Shown: piece after piece, positions 37,107 to 48,417 of the stretch
How the letters are laid out: every line of letters begins with the position of its first letter
How positions within the stretch are numbered: the stretch's first letter is position 1
Source: Ilex aquifolium
Taxonomy: Eukaryota > Streptophyta > Magnoliopsida > Aquifoliales > Aquifoliaceae
Reading direction: 5' to 3'
Length of the DNA: 64,000 nucleotides
NCBI GenBank assembly: GCA_951799425.1
Contig: OX637395.1
Coordinates: 35,426,323-35,490,322 of the forward strand
The notes under the pieces: model-generated
Database searches by the model: none
Seen by the model: only the letters and a program-made list of their open reading frames with translations
What the model was told of the DNA's origin: nothing
Translations under genes and position numbers: made by a program

Positions 37107-38390
37107 TCATTGGTAGTACCTCTTCAAGTGTTCAGCATTCCACGGATGGAGTAAGGCTTTCCCTTCAAAGTTCTGGATTTTGTAGGTGTCTGGCCTCACT
37201 ACTTCTATTATGAGATAAGGTCCTTCCCAATTTGGTCCAAGTTTCCCTTCACGTGCATCCTTTGTGGCGAGGATTACTTTTTTGAGGACCAGGTCCCCTG
37301 GTTGGAAGGAGCGAGGCTTCACCCTCGAATTGTAGTATTTCGCCATGCGTCTTTTGTATTCCGAGTTGCGGACTGTAGCCATCTCCCTTGCCTCCTCTAC
37401 CAAGTCGAGGTTGATGCGGAGTCCTTCCTCGTTGGTGATAGGGTCGTGATGTTGGACCCTTAAAGAGTGTACCCCAATCTCCACAGGGATGACCGCCTCA
37501 GTTCCAAAGGCGAGGGAGAAAGGGGTCTCCCCAGTAGGAGTTCTTGGCGTGGTTCGATAGGCCCACAGTACGCCTGGTAGCTCGTCTACCCAAAGACCCT
37601 TCGTTCTTGCAAGTCTTGTCTTTAAGTTGCGTAGCACCGTTCTCACCATGACCTATGCTTATCCATTTGCTTGCGGATGTGCTGGGCTGGAGTGAGGTTG
37701 TTTTATCTGAAGGTCGGAGCAGAAGGAATTTAGCAGCTTATTGTCGAATTGCTTGGCGTTATCACTAACGATGGCATAGGGAATCCCGAAGCGACAGACC
37801 AAGTTCTTCCATATAAAATCTTTAATCTTTACGTCTGTGATTTTGGCTAAGGGTTCGGCTTCTGCCCACTTGGTGAAATAGTCGACTGCCACCACCACAA
37901 ACTTGTTTTGTCCCTTGCTGAGAGGTAAGGGGTCTAGGATGTCGATGCCCCACTTGGAGAAAGGCCACATACTTGAAATGGTTGTTAGATCCTCCGGTGG
38001 TTGTCTGGACACAGTTGCGAAGCGTTGACACTTGTCACACTTCTTTGAGAACTCCTAGGCGTCCCTCGTCATGGAAGGCCAGAAGTAGCCTTGTCTAAAT
38101 GCCTTGTGGGCAAGGGAGCGCCCTCCAGAGTGGTTCCCACAGATCCCCTCGTGGATCTCTCGCAGGGCATATTGAGCTTCCTTCGGCGAGAGGCACCGCA
38201 GCAACGGCAAGGAATATCCTTTCTTATACAGAGTGTCTTGCATGATAGTGAACTTGGAGGCTCTCATCCTCAGCTTCCTAGCCTCTAAATGATCATCTGG
38301 AAGCACACCTTCTTGGAGATATGACCTTATTGGGATCATCGAATTCGACTCAGCTGATGCACAGTTGACATTTGTGGTCGCCATGTCCAA
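37107..38390 (-). pseudogene. Integrase region of the Tat-type element (broken)
   Basis: Starts downstream of RNase H. It contains an HHCC zinc-binding region (HEGICGNHSGG then CDKCQRFA, about 37990-38190), the catalytic core with WGIDILDPLP and VSDNAKQF (first two acidic residues), then PAHPQANG. Just after this, two stops occur: TAA at 37659-37661 and TAG at 37653-37655, the second where the family's catalytic glutamate is expected. A further TAG lies near 38055. The C-terminal part (37107-37649, 180 codons) is open, with GDLVLKKV, WEGPYLI and a final HLKRYYQ, and no chromodomain. Confidence 0.88.
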
Positions 38391-38426
38391 CCTGCTTGGC
38401 TCGAACTGGTGACCAATGAATACTGG

Positions 38427-41400
38427 TCATCCTGGTGGGGCTTCCAAGGTTGAAGCGAGCCTCGCAAGTGCGTCGACCGCCATGTTGTCTTCTCTGGGGA
38501 TGTGGCAGATCTCGAAGTAGTGGAACTTTGTGATTAGGCTTTTCACCATACCAAGGTATTCTTGCATTCTGGCTCCCTTTGCTTCAAACTCGTCATTTAC
38601 TTGATTAACTACCGGCTGAGAATCACTGTAAGTGGTAAGATGTTGGGCTTCCATTTCGGCTTCCAATATTAATCCAGAGAGGAGGGCTTCGTATTCCGCC
38701 TCATTATTGGAGGCAAGAAAGTGAAGTTTTCACTGCATACTTGAGAGTGGTGCCATCTGGGCTGATCAAGACTAGGCCCGCTCCTCCTCCTTCGTTGGTT
38801 GATGAGCCGTCGACGTAGAGTTTCCAGAGTGATAGAGAAGACCGCTTAGAGGTCTGTGGAGGAGGTAAGGCCATAGGTTGGGCTGCCTGGGCGCCAGAGT
38901 GAGTCTGGGCGCCCAAGGGGGCTTGCTGGACACCAGTCTGGGCGCCTGAGGGTGGTTAGGCGCCCAAGGAGGCTGGTTGGGTTCCATTCTGGGCGCCATG
39001 AGGGTGCTGAACGCCTGAGGGAGCTGCCTGGGCGCCATTCTGGGTGCCTGAGGGTGGCTGGGCGCCCAAGGAGGCTGGCTGGGCTCCATTCGGGGCTCCA
39101 GGAGGGTGCTGGGCGCCTGAGGGAGCTGGCTGGGCACCCAAGGAGGGTGCTGGGCGCCTGAGGGTGGCTGGGCGCCCAAGAAGGCTGGCTGGGTGCCATT
39201 CTGGGCGCCAGGAGGGTGCTGGGCGCCTGAGGGAGCTGGCTGGGTGCCATTCTGGGCGCCTGAGGGTGGCTGGGCGCCAGAGGGAGTCTGGGCGCCCAAG
39301 GGGGCTTGCTGGTCGCCAGAAGGGGTCTGCTCCTTTGTTGGTGTAAACTCGACAATGAAATCCGCCAATGCTTGTGCTTTGATGGCTGCCCTTGGTTGAT
39401 ACTGGATATCAAACTCCCCGAGTTCTACTGCCCACTTAAGTAGTCTGCCGGATACATCGGGCTTTCCCAAAACTCTTTTCAAGGGTTGGTCTATGACAAC
39501 AATGATGTCGTGACTCTGAAAGTAGTGTCGTAGGCGACTTGCTGCTGTGATCAGGGCAAGTGCTAGCTTTTCTAGCTTTGAATACCTCATCTCTGCACCC
39601 CTATATGTCCTGCTCACGTAGTAGACAGGTCTTTGTACCCCCTCACTGCTTCTGACAAGGACTGAGCTTACCGCCGATGAGGAAGCAGATAGGTATAAAT
39701 ACACAGTTTCTCCTAGAGCGGCATGTGAAAGAAGAGGAGGCGTGGCTAAATAGGCCTTGAGACTCTGGAAGGCTTCCTCTGCTTCAGGTCCCCAGTCGAA
39801 GGCCTTTCGGAGAATTTTAAAGAAAGGCAGACACTTGTCTACGGACTTGGAAACGAACCTGTTAAGTGCTGCAATTCTTCCGTTGAGGCGCTGGAGCTCC
39901 TTGGTTGAGGATGGTGACTTCATGTTGAGGATTGTCTTGATCTTGTCAGGGTTCGCCTCAATTCCCCTTTGGTTGACCATAAAACCTAAGAACTTCCCTG
40001 ACCCTACGCCGAAGATGCACTTCTCAGGATTCAGCTTCATGTGGTATGACCGTAGGACGTTGAAGGTCTCTTGGAGATGGTCAACGTGGTCTGCTGCGGC
40101 AAGACTCTTCACCAACATGTCGTCAACGTAGACCTCCATCGTTCGCCCGATCTGGGACTGGAACATTTTGTTCACCAGCCGCTGGTAGGTCGCCCCTGCA
40201 TTCTTTAGCCCAAAGGGCATCACCCTATAGTAGTAGGTCCCCTTCGGAGTGATAAAGGACGTCTTCTCCTGGTCTGGGGGATGCATGCTGATCTGGTTGT
40301 ATCCAGAATACGCGTCCAGGAAGGTGAGCAGTTCGTACCCCGCTGTGGCGTCGATGAGGAGGTCGATCCTTGGCAGCGGATAACTGTCTTTTGGGCGCGC
40401 CTTGTTGAGCTCTGTAAAGTCAACGCAGAGGCGCCACTTCCCATTGGTCTTGGTCACCATTACCACATTGGAAAGCCATTCAGGATATGTTACTTCTCTG
40501 ACCGCCCCATTATCTATCAGCTTTCCGACCTCTTTGTCCATAGCTTGGGCCTTTTCAGTGGAGGCGCCCCTTAGCTTTTGGCGGACAGGTTTGTGACAAG
40601 GGTCGACATTGAGGTGGTGGGTGGCGACCTCAGGGTCAATTCCCTCAAGGTCTGCATGTGACCATGCAAAAATGTCCATGTTACTTTTGAGAAAGTCTCT
40701 TAGTTGGCGAACCCGATCTTCAGAGAGAGAAGAGCCAATGTACACCTTCCTGTCTGGGTGTTTCTCATCTAAGGCTAGCGGGATGAGCTCCTCAACTGGT
40801 TCTCCTCTTTCTATGGCGGAGTCATCCCTCGGGTCGAGGATTTCAACTTGCAACGCTTCCTGTGGCTTCCTGGTCTTCATTGAGGAGACATAGCATTCCC
40901 TTGCTGCTACCTGATCTCCTCTCACCTCTCCAACTCCATTAGGGGTTGGAAAGCGGAGGATGAGGTGATAGGTGGAGGGCACAGCTCTCAGTGTATTGAG
41001 AGCAGGTCGCCCCAGTATGATGTTGTAGGCAGATGGGCAGTCGATTACCAGAAAATTGACCATGACCGTAGAGCTTCGGGGTGCAGCGCCGACAGTGACT
41101 GGTAGGGTGATGGACCCTAGTGGATACACCTTCTCCCCTGAGAACCCAATGAGGGGTGATCTTATGGGCTGGAGTCTCTCCCTGCCCAGATTGAGCTTGT
41201 CATAAGCTTCTGCGAATAGGATGTCCGCAGAGCTGCCACTGTCCACTAGGATCTTTCGTACCTGGAAGTTGGCAACAGTCATGGTGAGCACCAGACGGTC
41301 ATCATGGGGGTGCTGGATTCCTTCTAAGTCCTTGTCTAAGAAGGAGATGACTTCGTTGTTGCCATGCTTGGGCGCCTTGGGTGGGCGCTCATCATCAAGG

Positions 41401-41500
41401 TGTCTAGCTTTCTTGGCATGAGCCTTCATGGCAGAGAGGGATTCTCCTCCTCCTGCAAGCCCTCCAGAGATGGTGTGAATCTCTCCAATGGGATGTGGAT
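38427..41500 (-). pseudogene. Protease, reverse transcriptase and RNase H region of the Tat-type element
   Basis: Most of this lies in one long open frame (38772-42041). Protease has VDSGSSADILF (about 41225-41260). Reverse transcriptase has WLSNVVMVTKTNGKWR, DAYSGYNQI, VMPFGLKNAGATYQ and the catalytic YVDDML (about 40110-40130), followed by a first RNase H. Then comes a linker of repeated SGAQ/LGAQ units (38890-39330) with a frame slip near 39140 and a TAA near 38958. The second RNase H starts LYVDGSSTNEGGG (about 38800), has a +1 shift in an A run near 38728, and continues to a TGA at 38427-38429. All enzymatic motifs are readable, but the protein cannot be made as one chain. Confidence 0.9.
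38890..39330 (-). repeat. GGCGCC-rich minisatellite in the RT-RNase H linker
   Basis: About 440 bp made of words such as CTGGGCGCC, TGAGGGTGGCTGGGCGCC and GGAGGGTGCTGGGCGCC. In the coding frame it gives alternating SGAQ, LGAQ and NGTQPA units. Variation in unit order suggests unequal exchange or replication slippage. Confidence 0.85.
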
Positions 41501-43019
41501 CTTCCTGATTGTGGGGTGGAGGTGGCGTTTGTCCTCTCCCGGCAACATATTGGCGAAGGTGTCCACGTTGGATGAGGTCCTCAATCTGCCTTTTGAGGTC
41601 ATAACAGTCGTCGGTGTCATGACCATGGTCACGATGGAAGCGACAGTACTTGATTGGGTTCCTGCGGGTTGGGGGAGACTTCATCCTCCCAGGCCATTTT
41701 ACTGCAGGGTCCTCCTGGATCTGGAACAGGATGTGCCCGACAGCGGCGTTGAGGGGAGTGAAGGCTTGTCGGTCCCTCTGAGGAGCAGGACCAAGCCGGT
41801 CCTTGACAGGTACCCTCTCTGTCCTGTTGTGCTTGTTACTGGTCTCCTTCTTGTCGTCTCTGTCTCTTTCCTTTCTCTTATCCCCTGTTCTGGATGACTC
41901 ACCTCGTCTGGCTCTCGTGATGTCCTCTGCGTTCATGTACTTTTGGGCTTTGGCTAGTAGCTCTGGCATGCTCCTTGGTGGTCGCTTCATCACCGAGAAT
42001 AGGAAGTTTGACGAGCGGAGGCCTCCCAAGAAGGCAGTCATGGATACTTTATCATCAGGCTCTTCGACCTGAAGGACCTCCTCGTTAAAACGAGTGAGGT
42101 AGCTTCTCAGGCTTTCGTCTTTGTCCTGCTTTATGCTGAGCAGGTGAGTAACGGGCTTCTAGTGGCGGCGCCCTCCAATGAAGTGCGACACGAACGACCT
42201 GCTCAACTCAGCGAAGGAGGAAATGGAGGCCGGGGTGAGCTTGGCAAACCACTGTCGAGCGGATCCCTTCAAGGTGGTTGGGAATAATCTGCACATGATT
42301 TCGTCGGGGACACTGTGCAGCTGCATTAGAGTTTTGTAAGTCTCTAGATGGTCCAGTGGATCCTTCTTCCCATCAAAGGTCTCCACTGATGGCATTTTAA
42401 ACTTTTGAGGGAGGGGGTAATTCGCCACGTCCGACTTGAAAGGCGTGTCAGTTCGCCTAACAAGATAGTCCACAGTCTCAGGTCCTTGAGCCTTCATGGC
42501 ATTGAAGACGTCACCTAGCTGCTTTTGTACTTCTTTGATCTTCTCATCCTAGTGATTGGGAGCTCCTCTTGAATTGTCGTGAAAGTGGCTCTCATGCCCC
42601 ATGCTTTGATTTTCACCCTCATCCTCATAGAAGGGAGGATCTCCACCGTGAGGAGCAGGAGCTGGAGGATGAGGAGGTTGGAGTCCCTCATGGGGAGGTC
42701 TCCCATGCTGGGCGCCCAAAGGAGCTCCCATAGGCTGGGCGCCCAAATGAGCTCCAAAAGTGGCGCCATGATGGGGTGCCTCCATGTAGGGAGCCTCTTG
42801 ACGCCCAAGGCGTGGAGCTCCTCTCACTTGAGGTCCAGGTTGTGCTCCTCCCTGCGCAGCAAGCATTAATTGGAGGATCTGTTGGTTCTGGGTCACAAGC
42901 TCCTGCATGGTCTCCAACATCTGTTGCGCACTTGGGACTGGATTGACCGGTGGAGGAACCTCCTCCTCTCGTGGTGGATTGTCTTCATGTTGGTTCATCG
43001 ATCGGGTAGTGATCGTCAT
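41500..43019 (-). pseudogene. gag region of the Tat-type element
   Basis: The probable start ATG is at 43017-43019 (MTITTRSMNQ). An N-terminal Q/P-rich part includes GAQ/GAP repeats (42700-42800). The capsid core follows (42159-42497: KMPSVETFDGKKDPLDHL, GSARQWFAKL), then KQDKDESLRSYL and MPELLAKAQKYMN, and the CCHC-like KYCRFHRDHGHDTDDC at about 41610-41655. TAG stops at about 42549 and 42159 split it; each replaces a position that in the sister gag reads on. Confidence 0.88.
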
Positions 43020-43056
43020 TGATTCACAGTGTTTAAAAATGAGAATTTTATCGATT

Positions 43057-43072
43057 CCCACAGACGCCGCCA
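43057..43072 (-). other. Primer binding site of the Tat-type element
   Basis: On the minus strand TGGCGGCGTCTGTGGG starts 3 bases inside the LTR. It equals the PBS of the left element except for one substitution (GCG for GCC). Confidence 0.65.
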
Positions 43073-43075
43073 AAC

Positions 43076-43649
43076 TGATGATGCACAAAATTGACTTTGC
43101 ACACCACTAGTCAAGTAATTTGGAAATTAAGGTAGCAATTAAAGTAAAGAGAGAGAATTTATAGTGGTTCGGTCAATACGACCTACATCCACTTTGGAAT
43201 GGCAAAGGGTTGCCGATATTTTATTGATTCCGGTGAGTAATGAGAACGGAGATTTACAGATTGGAAAGGAAGAGGAGTTTTATGTTCTGTAGGGTGTGAT
43301 GCCCCCCAAGTGCTGGTGGGGCTTACATTTAATAGTCAGTCCTCAACAGAATGGAGCTACTAAGTGGCTATTACTCAGCTACTCTGGTGGGATTTGCGGA
43401 TTCTCCTCAACGGGTGTGGCCGTTGAGGAGCTTCCCACAAGACCGGGTCCACATTGACTGCTTCCAAGGTGGTAGAGAAGGTAAGGGATCCTGAGTGCTT
43501 TCTGGATCTTGTAGCCAAGCTGAGGTAGTTCTATGATGAACTTAATTGGGCTTGGATCTCATTGGACCTGCTGGGTCTCCATAAGTTTTAGCCTTTAATT
43601 GCAACTGGGCTTCAGTATGATTTTTGGGTCTTTGGGGCTTGACCCATCA
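43076..43649 (-). repeat. 5' LTR of the full-length Tat-type element (574 bp)
   Basis: Plus-strand ends are TGATGATGCAC and GACCCATCA, followed by the target duplication TAACT (43650-43654). It is about 97% identical by eye to the LTR at 33140-33713. Confidence 0.92.
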
Positions 43650-43680
43650 TAACTGATTTCAATGGACCATTTTATCATCT

Positions 43681-44270
43681 TTATGGGTCTAGGTAAATGA
43701 TTTCTGCTCGTACCACAGCTCGCCTGAGTTGGAGCAATTCTTTTAGCAACTCCCCTGCTCCATCCAGTGTAGAAGGCTTAATTGTCACCCGCTCAAGTAC
43801 AGGTGAATTTGCAAGTAGAAAGTTGATAAAATCCAGTTCCTGCCTACCACCAGAGAGTCCAGCTATTTTAACAAGCTGTAGCTAGCTGAATGGGCAACTG
43901 AGATAATCTTCTTCCAAAATGTTAGCAACTACTCGCACAGAAGTCTGTTCCTCAGGCCGAGCTGGTAACCACATAATGCATTATATAAAAGTCTAGAAAG
44001 ATTTCAAATGTTGCTCCAAAAAAACGAGAATCTTAGGTACAAAAAGCTTTTGACTAAACAAAAGTTTGAGACATGAAAAATCATTTTAGCATGCAAGTAC
44101 AAGGAATGTAACAGAAAAAAACTCACCAACGTCTCAAGCTCTTGTATGTTAGGACAACTTCTAAGAAGACATAGGGCCGCCAAATTCTCCTCCACATCAT
44201 AGATATTATTGTAACAGAGTGACACCCTATATGAGTACTTAAAACTATTGTCTTGCCCACAACAAAATAA
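43681..44270 (-). pseudogene. Fragment of an F-box/FBD/LRR-repeat gene
   Basis: Two exon-like pieces are on the minus strand. About 44126-44240 encodes SLCYNNIYDVEENLAALCLL and then SCPNIQELETL (an LRR-like stretch), followed by a GTGAG donor. About 43681-43960 encodes the FBD domain: PARPEEQTSV, LEEDYLSCPF, KIAGLSGGRQELDFINFLL, SPVLERVTIKPS, LLKELLQLRRA, ending IIYLDP and TAA at 43681-43683. A TAG at 43882-43884 interrupts the FBD, and no intact acceptor precedes it. No F-box exon is found upstream. These proteins are normally SCF ubiquitin-ligase substrate adaptors; this copy is most likely dead. The retrotransposon inserted 27 bp past its stop codon. Confidence 0.8.
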
Positions 44271-44299
44271 GTACTCGCTGTATAATTTCACTCTATTAT

Positions 44300-45173
44300 A
44301 ATGATTAAATTTTTAATGAAGTATTTTTTGAACATGTTACTGTTTGATGTTATTATTTTTTTATTGAACATGTTACTATATATATTAAGAGTTGTTAATA
44401 TTAATACAATTTTCAATTTATGAGTTGTTAGTTTTTTTAAATAAGTTTTGATTAAATATAACTATCGAGGGTATTTTGGAGAATGAAAATCAAAATGGAC
44501 TTATTTCCAAACAAGTGATAAAACTATTGTGGTACTGAAAAAAGTGATAAAAATAATTACCACAACAATAGTAAAAATATTCATAACAGTGATACAAACA
44601 CTCAGAAATATGGTAAATCACTCACAAAAGTCATTTTTTTTGTACAAAAAAAATGGTAAAAATAGTTACAACAATAAAAATACCCACAAAAAGAGATAAA
44701 TTTTTTTGTTATAAAATGATTCATAAAAATTATAAAAATATTCATTAAAATAATATATTTTAGATGCACGATACTAAATTCTTTTTGTTGGTACCCTCCT
44801 AGTCAAGTCCAAAAAACACAAAACGAATATGATTACATTTTCTTGTCCAAAAAAAAATGATTACATTTTGAAAGTCGTCAAGTATTTTCAAGGTACAAAC
44901 AAAATGAACATGATTGCATTTTGATTTTTTTTTCTGACATGAGATATTAATTAAGTCGTGTCACATTATTTTTATATTATTTTATTTTAATTTCACATGA
45001 ATATTATCAATCATCCATTTGTTTAATTGTTTTTAATGATTTACATTGACGTAGCATGCCATCATAACACATTCGCAGCAACATTCAAAAATAAAAAAAA
45101 CCCAATAATGAGATCTCTTTTACCTCAATTGAACAACTACCCATTGAAATGCTTTAATTTTACAAAAAAATTA
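44300..45173. other. AT-rich intergenic sequence
   Basis: Very AT-rich sequence with oligo-A/T runs and repeated AAAATATTCATAA-like words. No gene, and no element ends resolved. Confidence 0.5.
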
Positions 45174-46136
45174 TGGAGAATTACACTAAGACCTCCTGAG
45201 ATTTGTCATTTAATCACTTAGACCTCCTAACATTTAAAATATTACACACAGACTCCCTAAGGTTTGTACGCGCGTAACACTTTGACCCCTGAAGTTTGTA
45301 AGTATATAATACTTAGACTTCTTAAGTTTAAAATATTATACTTAGACAAAAAATACTCCAATCAAAGATAGAATATCAAATATTTTAAATTTTATAATAA
45401 AAATTCAAGTTCTATTGTATCATTTATTGAAATAAAATTAAAATTAAAAAATTGTAATTAGTATACAATTATACTATCTATTGAAATAAAACTAAAAAAT
45501 TAAACAAGGGGTCTAAGTCATTTATAATAGAACATAAATTTTACATCCAAAATTCATGTTCTATTATGTCATTTATTGAAATAAAATCAAAAATTAAAAT
45601 CTAATTTTAAAAAAAAAATCATAGTTAGTATATAATTTTACTATTTATTGGAATAAAATTAAAAAATTAAACAATGAGTCAAACTGTAATGGACACAATA
45701 TCTTTTAGCTTTAATTGGGGTAGTTTGGTATTTTAATTTGGTCATTTAAACGACCAAATTAAATTCCAATAGAAAATATAATTGTACATTAATTACGATT
45801 TTTTAAGAAAAAATTGAATTTTTATTTTTTATTTTATTTCAATAAATGATACAATAGAACATGAATTTTGTTTTTAAAGTTTAAAATATTTGATATTTTA
45901 CCTTTAATTGAAGTATTTTTTCTCTAAGTATAATATTTTAAACTTAAAGGGTCTAAGTATTACATACCTATAAACTTTAGGGGGTCTAAGTGTAATTTAT
46001 TAAAGGATATATTTACAGCAGGAATCTAAGTGTTATGTGCGCACAAACTTTAGGGGGTCTATGTGTAATATTTCAAATGTCAGGGGGTCTGAGTGATTAA
46101 GTGACAAATCTCAAGGGGTCTGAGTGTAATTCTCCC
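45174..46136. mobile_element. Mutator-like MITE with long TIRs, 963 bp
   Basis: The two arms are inverted copies over more than 300 bp: TGGAGAATTACACTAAGACC on the left against GGGAGAATTACACTCAGACC as the reverse complement of the right. The similarity continues through ATTTGTCATTTAATCACTTAG, TTAAAATATTATACTTAGA and ATTGTATCATTTATTGAAAT. An exact 9-bp duplication AAAAAATTA flanks it (45165-45173 and 46137-46145). Long TIRs plus a 9-bp TSD are Mutator hallmarks. No transposase. Confidence 0.8.
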
Positions 46137-46442
46137 AAAAAATTATACAATATTTGATTAAGATTTTAAAAAGTACGAAAATATTTTCTATGTAACATAC
46201 CAAGTAAACAAATTTGTGGTGTAAAGATTCTGCCTAGTTATTACTTTTTAGTAAATTGTCTTAATTTCTTACTCCATGTTTAAGAATTAATTGTTTCTAA
46301 CTTTATAATTTTATGTCATGTTAACGTGTATATCACAAGCTTATTTGGATTTACGCGATTAGTCACCTGATTGAAATACCTCGGAGATACACAAAAGACA
46401 CTCAAAGTTTTCATTTTAGGTTATATCATTTTGAGTTTGGTT

Positions 46443-46940
46443 TAGGCCTGTCAATGAATCGAATCTTAATTTGTCCAGATTCGAGTCTGATAAAAAATCC
46501 GAGTTTCGAATCCGATAAATTTCAAAATCTTAATCCGTATCCGCATCTGCTAATAATTTAATATCCGATTCGATTACCCAATTCGATCTAAAAATTTGAA
46601 TCCTAACAAAATTTCATAAAAACTTAATATTTTTACCAATTGTAAGTTAACTTTCAACCTAATTTAATCAACCAGTTATTCTATTCAATAATTTTAGTTT
46701 AATTTCACGTCAATATCATTAATAATCTAGCTAAGTATATATGTATATAAAATAATTTCTCTCAATTAAATATATATATCCGATTAGATTTTTATCGAAA
46801 CGGATTTACTTGTATCTAAATCCATTTAACGAAATTTAATCGAATCCGAATTAAATTAGGGTAAAAAAATTAAAATATTAATTCATATCTGATTAAATTG
46901 ACTCAAATTCAAATTAAATTTCGTTCCATTGGTAAGCCTA
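46443..46940. mobile_element. hAT-type MITE, 498 bp
   Basis: The ends are TAGGCCTGTCAATG and CCATTGGTAAGCCTA. Flanking 8-mers GTTTGGTT (46435-46442) and GTTGGGTT (46941-46948) match at 7 of 8 positions. The interior is AT-rich with GAATCCGATAAA/TATCCGATTCG words. Confidence 0.6.
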
Positions 46941-46948
46941 GTTGGGTT

Positions 46949-48120
46949 TAAACAAAAACTATTTTCAATAATTGAGGTTGTGATTTCAACACTATTTTGA
47001 GGTGATATGTTCTGAAATTTTTTATTTTTGATGGGTACATGTTTTGAATTTGAAATTTTTTTTTTTTTGGGTCAATAAAAAAGGTTTGAGAAGGCAATCG
47101 GAATAAAATATCTGCCCCAACGTGATCATAACAGTCACAACCCACCACAAAATGCCACCTAGAGGGCGGAAAGCGCTGATTTAACCCCAAAAAGAAAGAA
47201 AAATGGCTAGGCCAGCACCCATGAAATTGGCAGGTCGTTCCAAGGGTTAAATTACATTTACACCCGTAAACTATAATTATTTTTTCACTTTACCCCTTCA
47301 TCTATCATATTCCTCACATTTCACCATCAACTATGTGATTAGTTTCACATTGCCGCAATTATTAATGTCTGTTACATATTTAAAGAAAAATTATTTTATT
47401 TTTCCCCCCAAGCTATGTAATTTTTTTCATTTTACTTTGACATGTCAGCAAATTATATCAAAAAATATAATAGAAGTTTGTGATTTGGGCGATGTAAAAT
47501 AAAAGTGTTAATTTAGAGTGTAATGTGAAAAATCTGATAATTGACAGGGCAAAATAACTTTGATTAATTGTAATTTTTCATTAATGTGAGAAACCTTTTC
47601 ATTAATGGTAAGTTCTTTTAAATACAAAAAGATGATAACTTCAAAATAACTACTAAATCTTATGACTCCATTACTAAGATAACTACCTAGAAAATCTATT
47701 AATACTATACTACTAATCAATTACCTATATAAAACTCCGAGAAATTAACTTACATAATATTCAGATAAATATATAAAATTAAAATTACATAACATACCCC
47801 GATCATATCAAGAAGTGTAATATCTTATAATTCATGGGTGAAATTGTGTGAAATTATTTATCGTGTAGCCCACGACTTATTTATTACTTTTTCTTTGTTA
47901 GGTGTTTTGTCCAATCTTTATAACTAAGAGCGGTTATAAAGTACTTTATTTTGGAAATTATGCTCTTAAGTTGATTAACAGACATTACAACGACAAGACA
48001 TCTAACTTTAGTAATTAGAATACAAAGACTATAAAAGTTGTCTCAATCATATATTTTTTGGATTTATCGATGCATTGGGAAACGCAAATGCACGTTGTTT
48101 ATTTACGAACCACTCACCTC
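46949..48120. other. Intergenic sequence without a gene
   Basis: AT-rich; a TACACCCGTAAACTATA segment at 47260 resembles the arm of a fold-back repeat, but its partner was not found. No coding signal. Confidence 0.4.
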
Positions 48121-48137
48121 AATTAAACTAGGTTTTA

Positions 48138-48417
48138 ACCCCAAATGGTAGATCGAGTGGTAACAGGGACGACTTATAAATCTAAACGTATTGAGTTCAA
48201 ATCTTGGTAATTCCTTGGGGACAGGTTATGAGAGATTTATCCCTCATGAATAACTTAGTTCTGGCATGGATGACCTGCCTTTGAACCGGACCAGACTGGA
48301 CTGGTGATAAAATTAATCAAAATATGCGTAAGCTAATTTGAAGTATGCGTAAGCGGGTCCGAACAAAAAAAAAAAAATTAAGCTGATCCGAACACTCCTG
48401 ACCGTTAAACTAAAAAA
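48138..48417 (+). mobile_element. tRNA-derived SINE, 280 bp
   Basis: The start is tRNA-like, with A-box-like GATCGAGTGGTAACAGG and B-box-like GAGTTCAAATC. The body reads TCATGAATAACTTAGTTCTGG and GGCATGGATGACCTGCC. An internal A run (48365-48377) is followed by a CCGAACACTCCTGACCG tail. It is flanked by an exact 17-bp duplication AATTAAACTAGGTTTTA (48121-48137 and 48418-48434). Two relatives in the other orientation lie at about 54244 and 54660. Confidence 0.85.

Larger units (their letters stand above)
33140..43649 (-). mobile_element. Full-length Ty3/gypsy retrotransposon of the Tat type, 10.5 kb
   Basis: In element order (minus strand): LTR 43649-43076, PBS, gag, protease, reverse transcriptase, RNase H, a GGCGCC-repeat linker, a second RNase H, integrase ending at 37107, a 3.4-kb downstream region carrying a gene on the opposite strand, polypurine tract, LTR 33713-33140. 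The TSD TAACT is perfect. Tat assignment rests on the extra RNase H with LYVDGSS, the absence of a chromodomain after integrase, and the long 3' region with an extra ORF. Several stops and frameshifts make it non-autonomous now. Confidence 0.9.

Noticed and set aside
38952..39399. Arg/Gly-rich plus-strand frames over the linker repeat
   Set aside because: They are the reverse reading of the GGCGCC minisatellite that codes SGAQ/LGAQ units on the minus strand.
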